Shown here: one piece after another, positions 7,136 to 15,824 of the stretch
Layout of the letters: each line of letters opens with the position of its first letter
How positions within the stretch are numbered: position 1 is the first letter of the stretch
Assembly (NCBI GenBank): GCA_937975765.1
Contig: CALJUR010000081.1
Coordinates: 1-64,000, forward strand
From: an uncultured Myxococcales bacterium
GTDB taxonomy: Bacteria > Myxococcota_A > UBA9042 > DTJE01
DNA length: 64,000 nucleotides
Direction: 5' to 3'
Made by a program: the position numbers and the translations under genes
The notes under the pieces: generated by a model
Told to the model about the DNA's origin: nothing
Seen by the model: only the letters and a program-made list of their open reading frames with translations
Databases searched by the model: none

Positions 7136-8821
7136 ATGGACCCGCGCCCCTGGCACAAGTTCTACACGGAAGGCATCCCCCTGGACGTGGTGGACGAGTC
7201 GCTGGCCCTGCCGCAACTGCTGGATCGGACGGCGGCGCGGTGGCCGGACCGGGTGGCCACGATCTTCGAGGGGGGCAAGGTCACCTACGCGCAGTTGAAG
7301 GACGGCGCGGACCGGCTGGCGACGGCGCTGGTGGCCCTGGGGATCCAGCCCGGCGACCGGGTCGCGATCCAGTTGCCGAACCTGCCGCAGGCGGTCATCG
7401 CCTACTACGGCGTCCTGCGCGCGGGCGCGGTCGCGGTGATGACCAACCCCCTGTACGTGTCCCGCGAACTCGAGCACCACTTCAACGACTCGGGGGTCAA
7501 GGCCGCGATCCTGCTGGACGCCTTCTGGGTGAAGACCGTCCGGGACCTGCGCCCCCAGTTGAAGACGCTGCAGCACGTGATCCTGACGAAGCTGGTGGAC
7601 TGGCTGCCCTTCCCGAAGAACAAGCTGTTCCCGCTGGTGGGCAAGAAGACCGGCCTGGTCGTGGGCGTGGACCCGACCGACAAGGTGCTGTGGCTGAAGG
7701 ACCTGCTGAAGCAGCACCCGGCGAACCCGCCGGAAATCGCCTGGAACCCCGACGTGCTGGCGAACCTGCAGTACACCGGCGGCACGACGGGCGTGTCGAA
7801 GGGGGCGATGCTGACCCACCGCAACCTGGCCGTGAACGTGTTCCAGACGGCGGCGTGGTTCACGGGCATGGTGCCGGGCGGCGAGATCAGCCTGGCGGCG
7901 CTGCCGTTCTTCCACGTGTTCGGGCTGACCGTGTGCATGAACCTGTCGGTCGCGTACGGCGCGACGCAGGTGCTGGTGCCGAACCCGCGGGACATCCCCA
8001 AGCTGGTCAAGCTGATCGCGAAGCACCGGCCGACGCTGTTCCCGGCGGTTCCGGCGATGTTCAACGCGATCAACCAGTTCCCGGGAATCGACAAGCTGGA
8101 CATCTCGTCGATCAAGGGTTGCTTCAGCGGGTCGGCGCCGCTGCCGCTGGAGGTGCTGGAGCGGTTCGAGAAGTTGACCGGCGGGAAGATCACGGAGGGC
8201 TTCGGGATGACCGAGTCCTCGCCCGTCACGCACGCGAACCCGCTGTACGGCGTGCGCAAGCCGGGCTCGATCGGCATCCCGCTGCCGTCCACCGACGCGC
8301 GCATCGTGGACCTGGAGCAGGGCGTCCGGGACCTGCCGGTCAACGAGGACGGCGAACTGCTGCTGCGCGGGCCGCAGGTGATGACCGGCTACTGGGGCCG
8401 GGACGACGAGACGGCGATCACGATCCGGGACGGGTGGCTGTATTCCGGCGACATCGTGCGGATGGACGAGGACGGCTACTTCTACATCGTGGGCCGGAAG
8501 AAGGACATGATCATCGCGGGCGGCTTCAACATCTACCCGCGCGAGATCGACGAGATCCTGTACGAGAACCCCAAGGTCCTGGAGGCCGCGGCGGTCGGCG
8601 TGCCCGACGAGCGGCGCGGCGAGACCGTGAAGGCGTTCGTGGTGCTGCGGCCCGGCGAGACGGCGACCGAGGAGGAGATCATCGCCTACTGCCGGGACCG
8701 GATGGCGCCGTACAAGGTCCCCCGCAGCGTGGAATTCCGGACCGATCTTCCGAAATCCACGATCGGCAAGGTGCTGCGCCGGGTCCTGCGGGACGAGGAA
8801 CTGTCGAAGACGAAGGGGTGA
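7136..8821 (+). CDS. fadD: Long-chain fatty-acid-CoA ligase (FadD type)
   Basis: An ATP-dependent acyl-adenylate-forming enzyme that activates fatty acids to acyl-CoA. The 561-residue length equals that of E. coli FadD. Motifs run in the expected order: YTGGTTGVSKGAMLTHRN (AMP-binding loop), GFGMTESSP, GWLYSGD, GRKKDMIIAGGFNIYPREI (A8 hinge), and the catalytic Lys in PKSTIGKVLRR. The ATG at 7136 follows AAGGGAGGTGGATCC, an excellent ribosome site. A GNAT gene lies 42 nt downstream on the same strand. In many bacteria lysine acetylation of the A10 Lys switches such ligases off, so that neighbour may be its regulator (inference). Confidence 0.92.
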   Translation: MDPRPWHKFYTEGIPLDVVDESLALPQLLDRTAARWPDRVATIFEGGKVTYAQLKDGADRLATALVALGIQPGDRVAIQLPNLPQAVIAYYGVLRAGAVAVMTNPLYVSRELEHHFNDSGVKAAILLDAFWVKTVRDLRPQLKTLQHVILTKLVDWLPFPKNKLFPLVGKKTGLVVGVDPTDKVLWLKDLLKQHPANPPEIAWNPDVLANLQYTGGTTGVSKGAMLTHRNLAVNVFQTAAWFTGMVPGGEISLAALPFFHVFGLTVCMNLSVAYGATQVLVPNPRDIPKLVKLIAKHRPTLFPAVPAMFNAINQFPGIDKLDISSIKGCFSGSAPLPLEVLERFEKLTGGKITEGFGMTESSPVTHANPLYGVRKPGSIGIPLPSTDARIVDLEQGVRDLPVNEDGELLLRGPQVMTGYWGRDDETAITIRDGWLYSGDIVRMDEDGYFYIVGRKKDMIIAGGFNIYPREIDEILYENPKVLEAAAVGVPDERRGETVKAFVVLRPGETATEEEIIAYCRDRMAPYKVPRSVEFRTDLPKSTIGKVLRRVLRDEELSKTKG

Positions 8822-8863
8822 TCGCCCTTGCGGCCTTCGCGTTCCCCGGGGCAGGATCGGCGG

Positions 8864-9418
8864 ATGGACGCGAAGTGCCACAGCCTGCCGTGCACGGGGA
8901 TCGCCGCCGACGGGTCGGTGGTTCGCCTGCGCGAACTGGACGGCGGCGACGGCCCTCGGCTGGTCGAACTGTTCGGGTGCCTCAGCCCGGAAAGCATCTA
9001 CAACCGGTTCCTGGCCCCCATCGCGCGCCTGGACGAGGCCCAGGTGATGACCCTGACGCACACGGACCCGGCGACCGAGCGGACGGTCGCGGCCTTCCTG
9101 GAGGTGGGCCGCAGGGAGCGCCTGGTCGGCGTGGGACGGTTCCGGCGGGTGTCCGAGGACGCAGCCGAGGTCGCGATCGTGGTGGGCGACCCGTGGCAGC
9201 GGCAGGGCATCGGCCGGATGATCGTGCGGGCGATGGGCGTGGCGGCGAGGGAGTTCGGCCTGAAGTGGTTCGACGCGACGATCGACCCCTGCAACGTGCG
9301 CCTGCTGCGGTTCGCCGAGTCGTGCGGGTTCCGCGGGACGCTGCAGTACCGGGAAGGGCTGCTGCGGATGCGGACCCCGGTCGCCGAGGATCTCACGACG
9401 TCCGCGCGACCACCATGA
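8864..9418 (+). CDS. GNAT-family acetyltransferase (Pat-like)
   Basis: A 184-residue protein with a single GNAT domain. The acetyl-CoA-binding motif A reads RQGIGRMIVRAM. The N-terminal part (RLRELDGGDGPRLVELF, then LSPESIYNRFL) resembles the GNAT domain of the protein acetyltransferases Pat/YfiQ. The downstream part CNVRLLRFAESCGF is the usual motif B. It probably forms an operon with the acyl-CoA ligase. Its 3' end overlaps the convergent CoA-binding-domain gene by 26 nt. Acetylation of the ligase is inferred from context only. Confidence 0.82.
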   Translation: MDAKCHSLPCTGIAADGSVVRLRELDGGDGPRLVELFGCLSPESIYNRFLAPIARLDEAQVMTLTHTDPATERTVAAFLEVGRRERLVGVGRFRRVSEDAAEVAIVVGDPWQRQGIGRMIVRAMGVAAREFGLKWFDATIDPCNVRLLRFAESCGFRGTLQYREGLLRMRTPVAEDLTTSARPP

Positions 9419-9809
9419 TGCACGCGTGGTGGACGACCTGCGGGAACCGCGTCCGGGCCAGTTCCAGCACCTCGTCGTCGAACGACCCGTCCTGCAGCCA
9501 GACCGCCTCGACCGACGCGGGGTCCAGCCGTTCCAGCACCTGCCGGGTCACCGGCGGCGGCGTGACGAAGTTGACCACGTGGACGGGCCCGGGCACCGAC
9601 GCCGGGTCCGGGAAGGCCGGCAGGCCCTCGATCGAGGTGGCCTTCGGGTTCACGGGCAGGACGGCGTAGCCCTGGGACGACAGGTTCCGGACGATGATGT
9701 TCCCGTACTTGGACGGGTCCACGGAGGCGCCGACCACCGCGATGCGGGTGGCGGGCGACTTGTCGCGAAGGCGGTCCCGTACCGCCTGGGGCAGGGTCGA
9801 TGGCTGCAT
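9393..9809 (-). CDS. CoA-binding domain protein (YccU-like)
   Basis: A 138-residue Rossmann-fold protein of the CoA_binding_2 family. It shows the characteristic IAVVGASVDPSKYGN and the partner motif YAVLPVNPKATSIEGLPAF. Family members bind CoA or acyl-CoA but most lack a known reaction. The ATG at 9809 has GGGAG at good spacing. It is convergent with, and overlaps, the GNAT gene. In PatZ/YfiQ a related CoA-binding region and a GNAT domain are parts of one protein; here similar modules are separate neighbouring genes. Confidence 0.85.
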   Translation of the reverse strand: MQPSTLPQAVRDRLRDKSPATRIAVVGASVDPSKYGNIIVRNLSSQGYAVLPVNPKATSIEGLPAFPDPASVPGPVHVVNFVTPPPVTRQVLERLDPASVEAVWLQDGSFDDEVLELARTRFPQVVHHACIMVVARTS

Positions 9810-9872
9810 GGCGGGCTCCCGCGTTAGGCCGTCGTCCACGATGGGGCCCCGGCGGCCGGATGGCAAGAGGGT

Positions 9873-9901
9873 TTGAACCGGGCCGCCGGAACGCTTATCC
9901 T
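9873..9901 (+). promoter_or_regulatory. Probable promoter of the 9934-11871 lipoprotein
   Basis: TTGAAC (9873-9878), 17 nt, TATCCT (9896-9901). The predicted start is near 9908, with GGGGAGAAG and the ATG at 9934 downstream. It lies in the divergent gap next to the CoA-binding gene. Confidence 0.5.
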
Positions 9902-9933
9902 TCCGCAGGATTCCAGGACCGGGGAGAAGACCG

Positions 9934-11871
9934 ATGCGACGCGGCGAGACGGGGTGGTTGGCGTGCCTCCTGGTACCGTTCCTGGGGGTCGTGGCGTGCG
10001 GCCCGGGCGGCGGCGGGACGGCGGACGACCTGCCGATCGCCTTCGGGGACCTGGCACCGGCGGACCCCGGCACCGGGAGCGATCCGGGAACCGCCGGGGA
10101 CGACCGCCGGGACCCGGGCGCGGAGGCGCAAGGCGACCTCCCTTTGCCGGACGTCGGCGACCCCGGATCCTTCGACCCGGGCGAGGAGGCGGGGGAACTG
10201 CCGGACCCTGGAATCCCCGACACCCCGCCGGTCGACCCGGGCACCCCGGACCCGGGCACCGGCGACCCCGGCGGCGATGCGGAGGGCTGCGGAACGGGGC
10301 CCGCGTGCGGCGCCGGGACGGTCTGCATCGACGGGACGTGCGACACCTGCCGGTTTCACTTCGCGTGCGGTCCCGAATGCGTCAGTTGCGTCGGCACCGC
10401 GACGCCGCTGTGCCTCGAGGGGACCTGCGTCCGGTGCCGGGTGACGTCGGACTGCGGCGCCGGGTTCTGGTGCCGGACCGACACGCACGCCTGCGAGCCG
10501 TGCGGCGACGCGGACCCCCTGCACTGCGGGCCGGACTGCGCCGCCTGCCCGGCCGACCGGCCGTCCTGCCAGGGCGGGGAGTGCCGGTGCACCGCGGACT
10601 CCTGCGGCGACCTGTCCTGCGTGGGCGGGGAGTGCCGGGCCTGCACCACCGACGACGCCTGCGGGCCGGACTGCACGACGTGCACCGGCACCGCCACGCC
10701 CTTCTGCCTGTCGGGAGCCTGCGTCGGGTGCCGCTCGGACCTGGACTGCACGAACGGATCCTGGTGCCGGCCCGACACGCACGCCTGCGAGCCGTGCGGC
10801 GCCGCGGACCCCCTGCACTGCGGGCCGGCCTGCACCGCCTGCCCGGCCGACCGCCCGTCCTGCGAGGGCGGCGACTGCCGGTGCACCCCGACCTCCTGCG
10901 GCGGCCTGTACTGCATCGACGGCGACTGCCGAGGGTGCGACACCGACGACGCCTGCGGGCCCGCGTGCAGTCCGTGCCCCGCCGGGACGCCGCACTGCGC
11001 ATCGGGCCTGTGCGTGGAATGCCGGGGACCCCTGGACTGCGCCGCCGGGAACTGGTGCGACGGCGGGACGTGCCGGCCGTGCAGTCCGGACGACCCGCAA
11101 CACTGCGGCGCGTCGTGCACCGCCTGCGGCGGGACCACGCCCGGCTGCCGGGACGGCGCCTGCGTCTGCCAGGAGGGCTCGTGCGGGACGGGCATGCGCT
11201 GCGTGTCCGGCGGCTGCCAGGCCTGCGACGTGCCGGAGGCGTGCGGTCCGGCGTGCGTGCCGTGCGGGACGGGTGCCCCGTTCTGCGTGTCGGGTGCCTG
11301 CCGCGAATGCCGCACGATGGCCGACTGCCCGTCCACCTCGGTGTGCAGCCCGGCGGGCGCGTGCGTCGACTGCACCGGCACGCTGGGATGCGCCGACGAC
11401 CGGACGCCCTCGGCGAAGACGTGCGCCACCGCGAAGGTCCTGGGCCGGACCCCGACGGCCGCCGGCGTGGTGGTCACCGGCAACACCACCGACCAGGGCA
11501 ACGACGACAACCTGCCGTCCCTCTTCGGGCCGGACTGCTGGGACGGCCAGGTCGACCAGATGTACCGCGTGTACGTGCGCGCGGGCGACCGGCTGGACGT
11601 GACCGCCACGCCGCTGGAAACCGACTACCAGATGTCCCTGAAACTGTACCGGGGAACCGCCTGCGACGAGCAGTGGGAGACCGACCTGGTCGCCTGCCAG
11701 TGGAAGGGCGGGGACGCGAAGCCGCAGGCGGCATCCTACACCGCCACCGAGGCCGGGTGGATCACGATCGTCGTGGACGGGGCGTCGGCATTCACGGAGG
11801 AGGCCGACTGGGGCGCCTACCGGCTGGACGCGAAACTGGCCTGCACCGACGCCGCCTGCTGCTGCCGCTGA
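9934..11871 (+). CDS. Large Cys-rich exported lipoprotein (645 aa)
   Basis: The signal peptide ends in the lipobox LGVVAC at about residue 22. An acidic, Pro/Asp/Gly-rich linker follows (about 25-110). Residues about 115-480 are a tandem array of Cys-rich units of the kind CGPDCAACPADRP-C-x3-ECRC, with dozens of Cys that probably form disulfides in the periplasm or at the surface. The C-terminal 150 residues are Cys-poor and look like a beta-sandwich, with VYVRAGDRLDVTAT and WITIVVDG resembling PPC-type domains. Such proteins are common in Myxococcota-like genomes and their function is unknown. It could be an adhesin or binding protein. Confidence 0.8.
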   Translation: MRRGETGWLACLLVPFLGVVACGPGGGGTADDLPIAFGDLAPADPGTGSDPGTAGDDRRDPGAEAQGDLPLPDVGDPGSFDPGEEAGELPDPGIPDTPPVDPGTPDPGTGDPGGDAEGCGTGPACGAGTVCIDGTCDTCRFHFACGPECVSCVGTATPLCLEGTCVRCRVTSDCGAGFWCRTDTHACEPCGDADPLHCGPDCAACPADRPSCQGGECRCTADSCGDLSCVGGECRACTTDDACGPDCTTCTGTATPFCLSGACVGCRSDLDCTNGSWCRPDTHACEPCGAADPLHCGPACTACPADRPSCEGGDCRCTPTSCGGLYCIDGDCRGCDTDDACGPACSPCPAGTPHCASGLCVECRGPLDCAAGNWCDGGTCRPCSPDDPQHCGASCTACGGTTPGCRDGACVCQEGSCGTGMRCVSGGCQACDVPEACGPACVPCGTGAPFCVSGACRECRTMADCPSTSVCSPAGACVDCTGTLGCADDRTPSAKTCATAKVLGRTPTAAGVVVTGNTTDQGNDDNLPSLFGPDCWDGQVDQMYRVYVRAGDRLDVTATPLETDYQMSLKLYRGTACDEQWETDLVACQWKGGDAKPQAASYTATEAGWITIVVDGASAFTEEADWGAYRLDAKLACTDAACCCR

Positions 11872-11893
11872 GAAGGGACCGGTCCGCGGGCGA

Positions 11894-13480
11894 TCACTCC
11901 GGGGCCATCTCGGAGGGCCGCAGCACGATCAGGCGCACCAGGCCCTTGGGCGACCCGTCGCGGAACCGCAGGGCCTGGGCCGATTCGAAGATCGCGGGGC
12001 TGGCCAGCGCGGTCGGGTCCACCTGGGCGGCCAGGGTCCCCAGCAGGCTGGCCAGCAGGCCCACGGACACCGTCGGGGACGCGGTCAGCCACGCCGAGCG
12101 CTGGCCTTCCCTGCCGACCACGTCCAGCACGGCCCGGTAGACATCGCGCAGGTCCGCGCGCCGCGGACCCTCCACCTCGCTGCTGGTCAGGAATTCGACC
12201 GTCCTGCCGCCCCCGACCCCGCCGATCGCCAGGTGGAAGGGGGTCAGCACCAGGTCCAGCGCCGGCGGGTCCTTCCGGAAGCGGTCGCGCGCGCCCCACG
12301 GGTCCACCAGCGGACGGATCGAGTAGCGGTAGTTCAGGGGCAGGAACTCGGGAGTCCGGGCCCCGCTGGGCAGCAGGGCCAGCAGCGGCAGGGCGTCGGA
12401 CTCGGCCAGGCAGGCTTCCAGGATCTCCATCAGGTCCGAGTAGCTGGCCGAGCGGTCGGCCGCGATCGGAATGAACTTGCGACGCTGGTATTCCACCGCC
12501 GGGCGCTTCTCCCAGGCGAAGTGCAGCGCCGTCGTCAGGTTCTCCAGCGTGTGGCTGCGCCGCATGTCGTACAGGACCTCGGCCACCGGGTCGGGGAGCT
12601 GGCGGGCGCCGGGTTTCAGGACGGGCTGGTCGATGATCTGCAGGCGTCCCGCGGACAGCACCAGCGCCCAGGGCGGCGTGAACATCAGCCCGTAGCCGCG
12701 TCCCGGCGGCAGCATCGCCCCCGCCAGTTCGCCCGACGACAGCCCGGGCATCGGCAGGGGCAGCGGGTGCCGCGCCAGTTCGGCCGCGCGGTCGCAGGAC
12801 CCCCTCACCTCCTGCACGGTGCCGGCGCCCTTCGGGCACCGTTCCAGCAGTTCCTCCAGTTGCACCCGGGCAAAGGCCAGGATCTCGGCGTCCTCGGCGT
12901 CCTGCGGCAGCCGGCACCCCAGCAGCAACTGGGCCGCCGCCGCGTTCGACTGCACCCGGTACGGGTCCACCGACGCCACGATCTGGGCCACGGTGGACAG
13001 CCGCTGCAGCAGGGCCAGGTCCGCGAACCGCCCGCCCCGGTTCTCCACCGTCTCCAGCCCCTGCAGCCGCTCGCAGGAGGGCTGGCGCATCGTCGCCAGC
13101 ACCGTCCGGGCGTCCTCGACCCCGGCCGCGCGCGACCCCAGCGACTCCAGCGACCGCGCCTCCTCGTCCAGCAGGGCCGGCGCCCGCTCGGGTTCCAGGC
13201 CGGCCTCGGCCAGGAAGGCCCGGTCGGCGTCGGGGAACGCCATCAGGGCCGCCATGGACCGGTGCAGCGCCTTCATCCGGACCTCGACGCCGTCCGCGGA
13301 ATCGCGGCGCTCGCGGTCCAGCGAGCGGAGTTCCGCGATGGCCTTCGCGCACCGCGACCGGTCCTCGCAACTCGCCAGCGCCTTCCCGATCCGGTCCAGC
13401 GACTCGTCCCGGCCGCACCCCGCGGTCGCCAGGACCGCCACCCCGATCCCCACCGACACCCAACGCCGCAAACGGCTCAT
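11894..13480 (-). CDS. Predicted lipoprotein of unknown function (528 aa)
   Basis: The ATG at 13480 follows GGCAGGAGGGCGG. A short signal peptide ends in LATAGC. The N-terminal half of the mature protein is helical and charged, with a CEDRSRCAKAIAEL segment that could form a disulfide. The C-terminal half has alternating hydrophobic strands (PLPLPMPGLSSGELAGAML) and could be a ligand-binding or scaffold domain. I recognise no family. It lies tail to tail with the Cys-rich lipoprotein (22-nt gap) and divergent from a metallophosphoesterase. Confidence 0.75.
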   Translation of the reverse strand: MSRLRRWVSVGIGVAVLATAGCGRDESLDRIGKALASCEDRSRCAKAIAELRSLDRERRDSADGVEVRMKALHRSMAALMAFPDADRAFLAEAGLEPERAPALLDEEARSLESLGSRAAGVEDARTVLATMRQPSCERLQGLETVENRGGRFADLALLQRLSTVAQIVASVDPYRVQSNAAAAQLLLGCRLPQDAEDAEILAFARVQLEELLERCPKGAGTVQEVRGSCDRAAELARHPLPLPMPGLSSGELAGAMLPPGRGYGLMFTPPWALVLSAGRLQIIDQPVLKPGARQLPDPVAEVLYDMRRSHTLENLTTALHFAWEKRPAVEYQRRKFIPIAADRSASYSDLMEILEACLAESDALPLLALLPSGARTPEFLPLNYRYSIRPLVDPWGARDRFRKDPPALDLVLTPFHLAIGGVGGGRTVEFLTSSEVEGPRRADLRDVYRAVLDVVGREGQRSAWLTASPTVSVGLLASLLGTLAAQVDPTALASPAIFESAQALRFRDGSPKGLVRLIVLRPSEMAPE

Positions 13481-13608
13481 CCGCCCTCCTGCCCGGCCCG
13501 CCGGTCCGTCTTTGCCTCGCGCGCCGGACGGATGATACCATGCGGCACGGGCCGGAAGCGCCCCCGGAACCAGGCATCCGGCCGGGCTCCACGCGCCGGA
13601 GGAGACCC

Positions 13609-14709
13609 GTGGACGCAGCGTCCCCGGTCAAGGTCGTCCTGTCGGACCTGCACATGGGCACGGGCGAACGCCCGGGGCGCGTGAACCCCTTCGAGGACTT
13701 CCATTTCGACCAGCGCCTGGCCGACCTGATCCAGCACCACGCGACGGGGCCGCTGGCCGGCACCGAGGTCGAACTGATCCTGAACGGCGACATCCTGGAC
13801 CTGCTGAAGGTGCCGGTCCGCGGGCACTTCGTGACCGAGATCGACGAGACGGCGGCCGTCGACAAGGTGCGGCGCTGCCTGCTGGGCCACCCCGCGGTCT
13901 TCGACGCGATGGCCGGCTTCGTGCAGGTCCCCGGCCACGCCGTGACCTGGCTGCCCGGCAACCACGACCCGGAAGTGGCCTTCCCCCGCGTGCAGGCCCT
14001 GCTGCGGGCGCGACTGGGGTTGCCCGACGGCGACCCGCGGCTGCGGTTCGTGCTGGACGAGTTCCTGCGGCTGCCCCGCGGCGTCGTGGTCACCCACGGC
14101 CACCTGTTCGAGTCGATCAACCGCATCGAGGCGGGGCGCGCGTTCGTGGAAGCCCCCGACGGGCGGCGCCTGCTGAACCTGCCGTTCGGCAGCCGCTTCT
14201 TCACGGAGGTGCTGGCGCCGGTCAAGGCCGAGCAGCCGCTGATCGACCTGGTGCACCCGCTGTCGTCGATGGTGCTGTGGGGGCTGGTGTTCGACCTGCG
14301 GTTCACGCTGCGGCTGCTGGCCAGCATGGCGCGCTGGCTGCTGGCGACCCGGCTGCGCCCCCGGGCCCGGGAGGAGGGCGTGCTGCGGACGCTACAGGTC
14401 CTGGTGGACGAGATCGCCCTGTTCACCGGCATGGACCGGCGCGCCACGGCCCACCTGCAGGACGCGCCCGACATGTCCGCGCTGATCGTCGGCCACAGCC
14501 ACTTCCCGATGATCCGGCGCCTGCCCCGCAACAAGGTGTACGTGAACACGGGGACCTGGGTCCGCATGGTCAGCCTGGACATCCGGGACCTGGGCACCCG
14601 CCTGGACCCCACCTTCGCACGGGTCGAGTACCGCCCCGTGGGCCCGCCCGCCGTGTCGCTGCTGCGCTGGAACGGCCGCCAGCGGGAGACGGAGGAGGTC
14701 GTGGCCTGA
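13609..14709 (+). CDS. Metallophosphoesterase (LpxH-like superfamily)
   Basis: A calcineurin-like phosphoesterase of 366 residues. The dinuclear-metal motifs are clear: VVLSDLHMG (D-x-H), LNGDILD (GD), LPGNHDPE (GNHD), VVTHGH and the late VGHSH. The domain order resembles UDP-2,3-diacylglucosamine hydrolases and related phosphoesterases, but the extra central helices (about 200-270) make the substrate uncertain. The start is a GTG at 13609, with GGAGGAG about five bases upstream. A CAP-domain lipoprotein follows 22 nt later on the same strand. Confidence 0.85.
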   Translation: MDAASPVKVVLSDLHMGTGERPGRVNPFEDFHFDQRLADLIQHHATGPLAGTEVELILNGDILDLLKVPVRGHFVTEIDETAAVDKVRRCLLGHPAVFDAMAGFVQVPGHAVTWLPGNHDPEVAFPRVQALLRARLGLPDGDPRLRFVLDEFLRLPRGVVVTHGHLFESINRIEAGRAFVEAPDGRRLLNLPFGSRFFTEVLAPVKAEQPLIDLVHPLSSMVLWGLVFDLRFTLRLLASMARWLLATRLRPRAREEGVLRTLQVLVDEIALFTGMDRRATAHLQDAPDMSALIVGHSHFPMIRRLPRNKVYVNTGTWVRMVSLDIRDLGTRLDPTFARVEYRPVGPPAVSLLRWNGRQRETEEVVA

Positions 14710-14731
14710 CCCCCGAGACTGGAGGAACGAC

Positions 14732-15787
14732 GTGACGATGCGGATGCGAGCCCCGGGACTGCCCTTCCTCCCGGCCCTGCTGGCCTGTGCCGTGCTGGCC
14801 GCCTGCGACGCGGGCGACGACGGCGCCCCGGACGCGGCCGGGGACGTCCTGCCCGGCGACGTCCTGCCGGGCGACGACGCGACCCCCGAGGCGCGGGGCG
14901 GGGGCGGGACCTTCCCCGAGGGCGCCACCGAGGCCCAGATCCTCGCCCTGGAGGAGGTGAACCGCCACCGGATCGCGTCGGGGCTGGCCCCCGTGGACGA
15001 GGACGAGGCCCTGAACCGCGCCGCGCAGGCGCACGCCTCCTTCATCGTCTCCAACTGCGCGAACTACGGCCGCACCGGCCTCAGCCCGCACGAGGAGGAC
15101 GCCTCGTGGCCGGGCTTCACCGGAGAGGATCTCGGGGACCGCGCGACCGCCGCGGGGTTCAAGCCGGACGGCTTCGGGGGCGGGCTGGGCGAGGTCATCG
15201 CCTTCCACGACGCCCCCGCGCGGGCCGTCCCCGGCTGGATCCGCACGCTGTACCACCGGCTGCCGCTGCTGGACCCGCAGACCCGCCGGATCGGCTACGG
15301 CGGCGACACCAGCGGGGCCCTCTGCCTGCTGTCGCAGTACTCGAACGCCGACGTGATCGACACGTTCCTGGCGCCCTGGCAGGACGACGCCGTCGTGCTG
15401 TACCCGCCCGACGGGGGCCGGCGGATCCCGACGTCCTTCGACGGGCTGGAGTCGCCCGAGCCGGTGCGCCCCCCGAAGGCCCAGCCCTGGCCGTCGGGGA
15501 CGATCATCACCGTCCAGTTCGGGCACCCCCTCGCGTTCTCCGTGACCGGCCACCGCCTGCTGCGGGCCGGCACCACCGACGTGCCGCACCTGGTCGTGGC
15601 GTCCGTCGGCGACGAGGCGGCCGGCGTGGTCCGGGACCCGAACCTGGACGACCCCCGCACCCTGGCCCTGTACGCGCACGACCGGCTGGCGGCCGGCACC
15701 GACTACACGGTCGTGCTGGACCTGGTGCGCAACGGCGCGCCGCTGCACCTGGAGTGGTCGTTCAAGACGGACTACAAGCAGGACTGA
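14732..15787 (+). CDS. CAP-domain (SCP/PR1-like) lipoprotein
   Basis: A 351-residue exported protein with lipobox VLAAC, then an acidic linker with a short VLPGDVLPGDD repeat. Residues about 65-215 resemble a bacterial CAP/SCP domain: ILALEEVNRHRIASGLAPV, then ALNRAAQAHA, then a Ser/His-containing region. The rest is beta-rich and may be an Ig-like domain (TIITVQFGHPLAFSVTG). CAP proteins act outside the cell in lipid or protein binding or in proteolysis; the role here is unknown. The GTG at 14732 fits GGAGGA with 5-nt spacing. An ATG six bases later is possible. Confidence 0.75.
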   Translation: MTMRMRAPGLPFLPALLACAVLAACDAGDDGAPDAAGDVLPGDVLPGDDATPEARGGGGTFPEGATEAQILALEEVNRHRIASGLAPVDEDEALNRAAQAHASFIVSNCANYGRTGLSPHEEDASWPGFTGEDLGDRATAAGFKPDGFGGGLGEVIAFHDAPARAVPGWIRTLYHRLPLLDPQTRRIGYGGDTSGALCLLSQYSNADVIDTFLAPWQDDAVVLYPPDGGRRIPTSFDGLESPEPVRPPKAQPWPSGTIITVQFGHPLAFSVTGHRLLRAGTTDVPHLVVASVGDEAAGVVRDPNLDDPRTLALYAHDRLAAGTDYTVVLDLVRNGAPLHLEWSFKTDYKQD

Positions 15788-15824
15788 TGGGGGGCGCGGC
15801 GGCCGGCGACCCGGGGGCCGGCGC

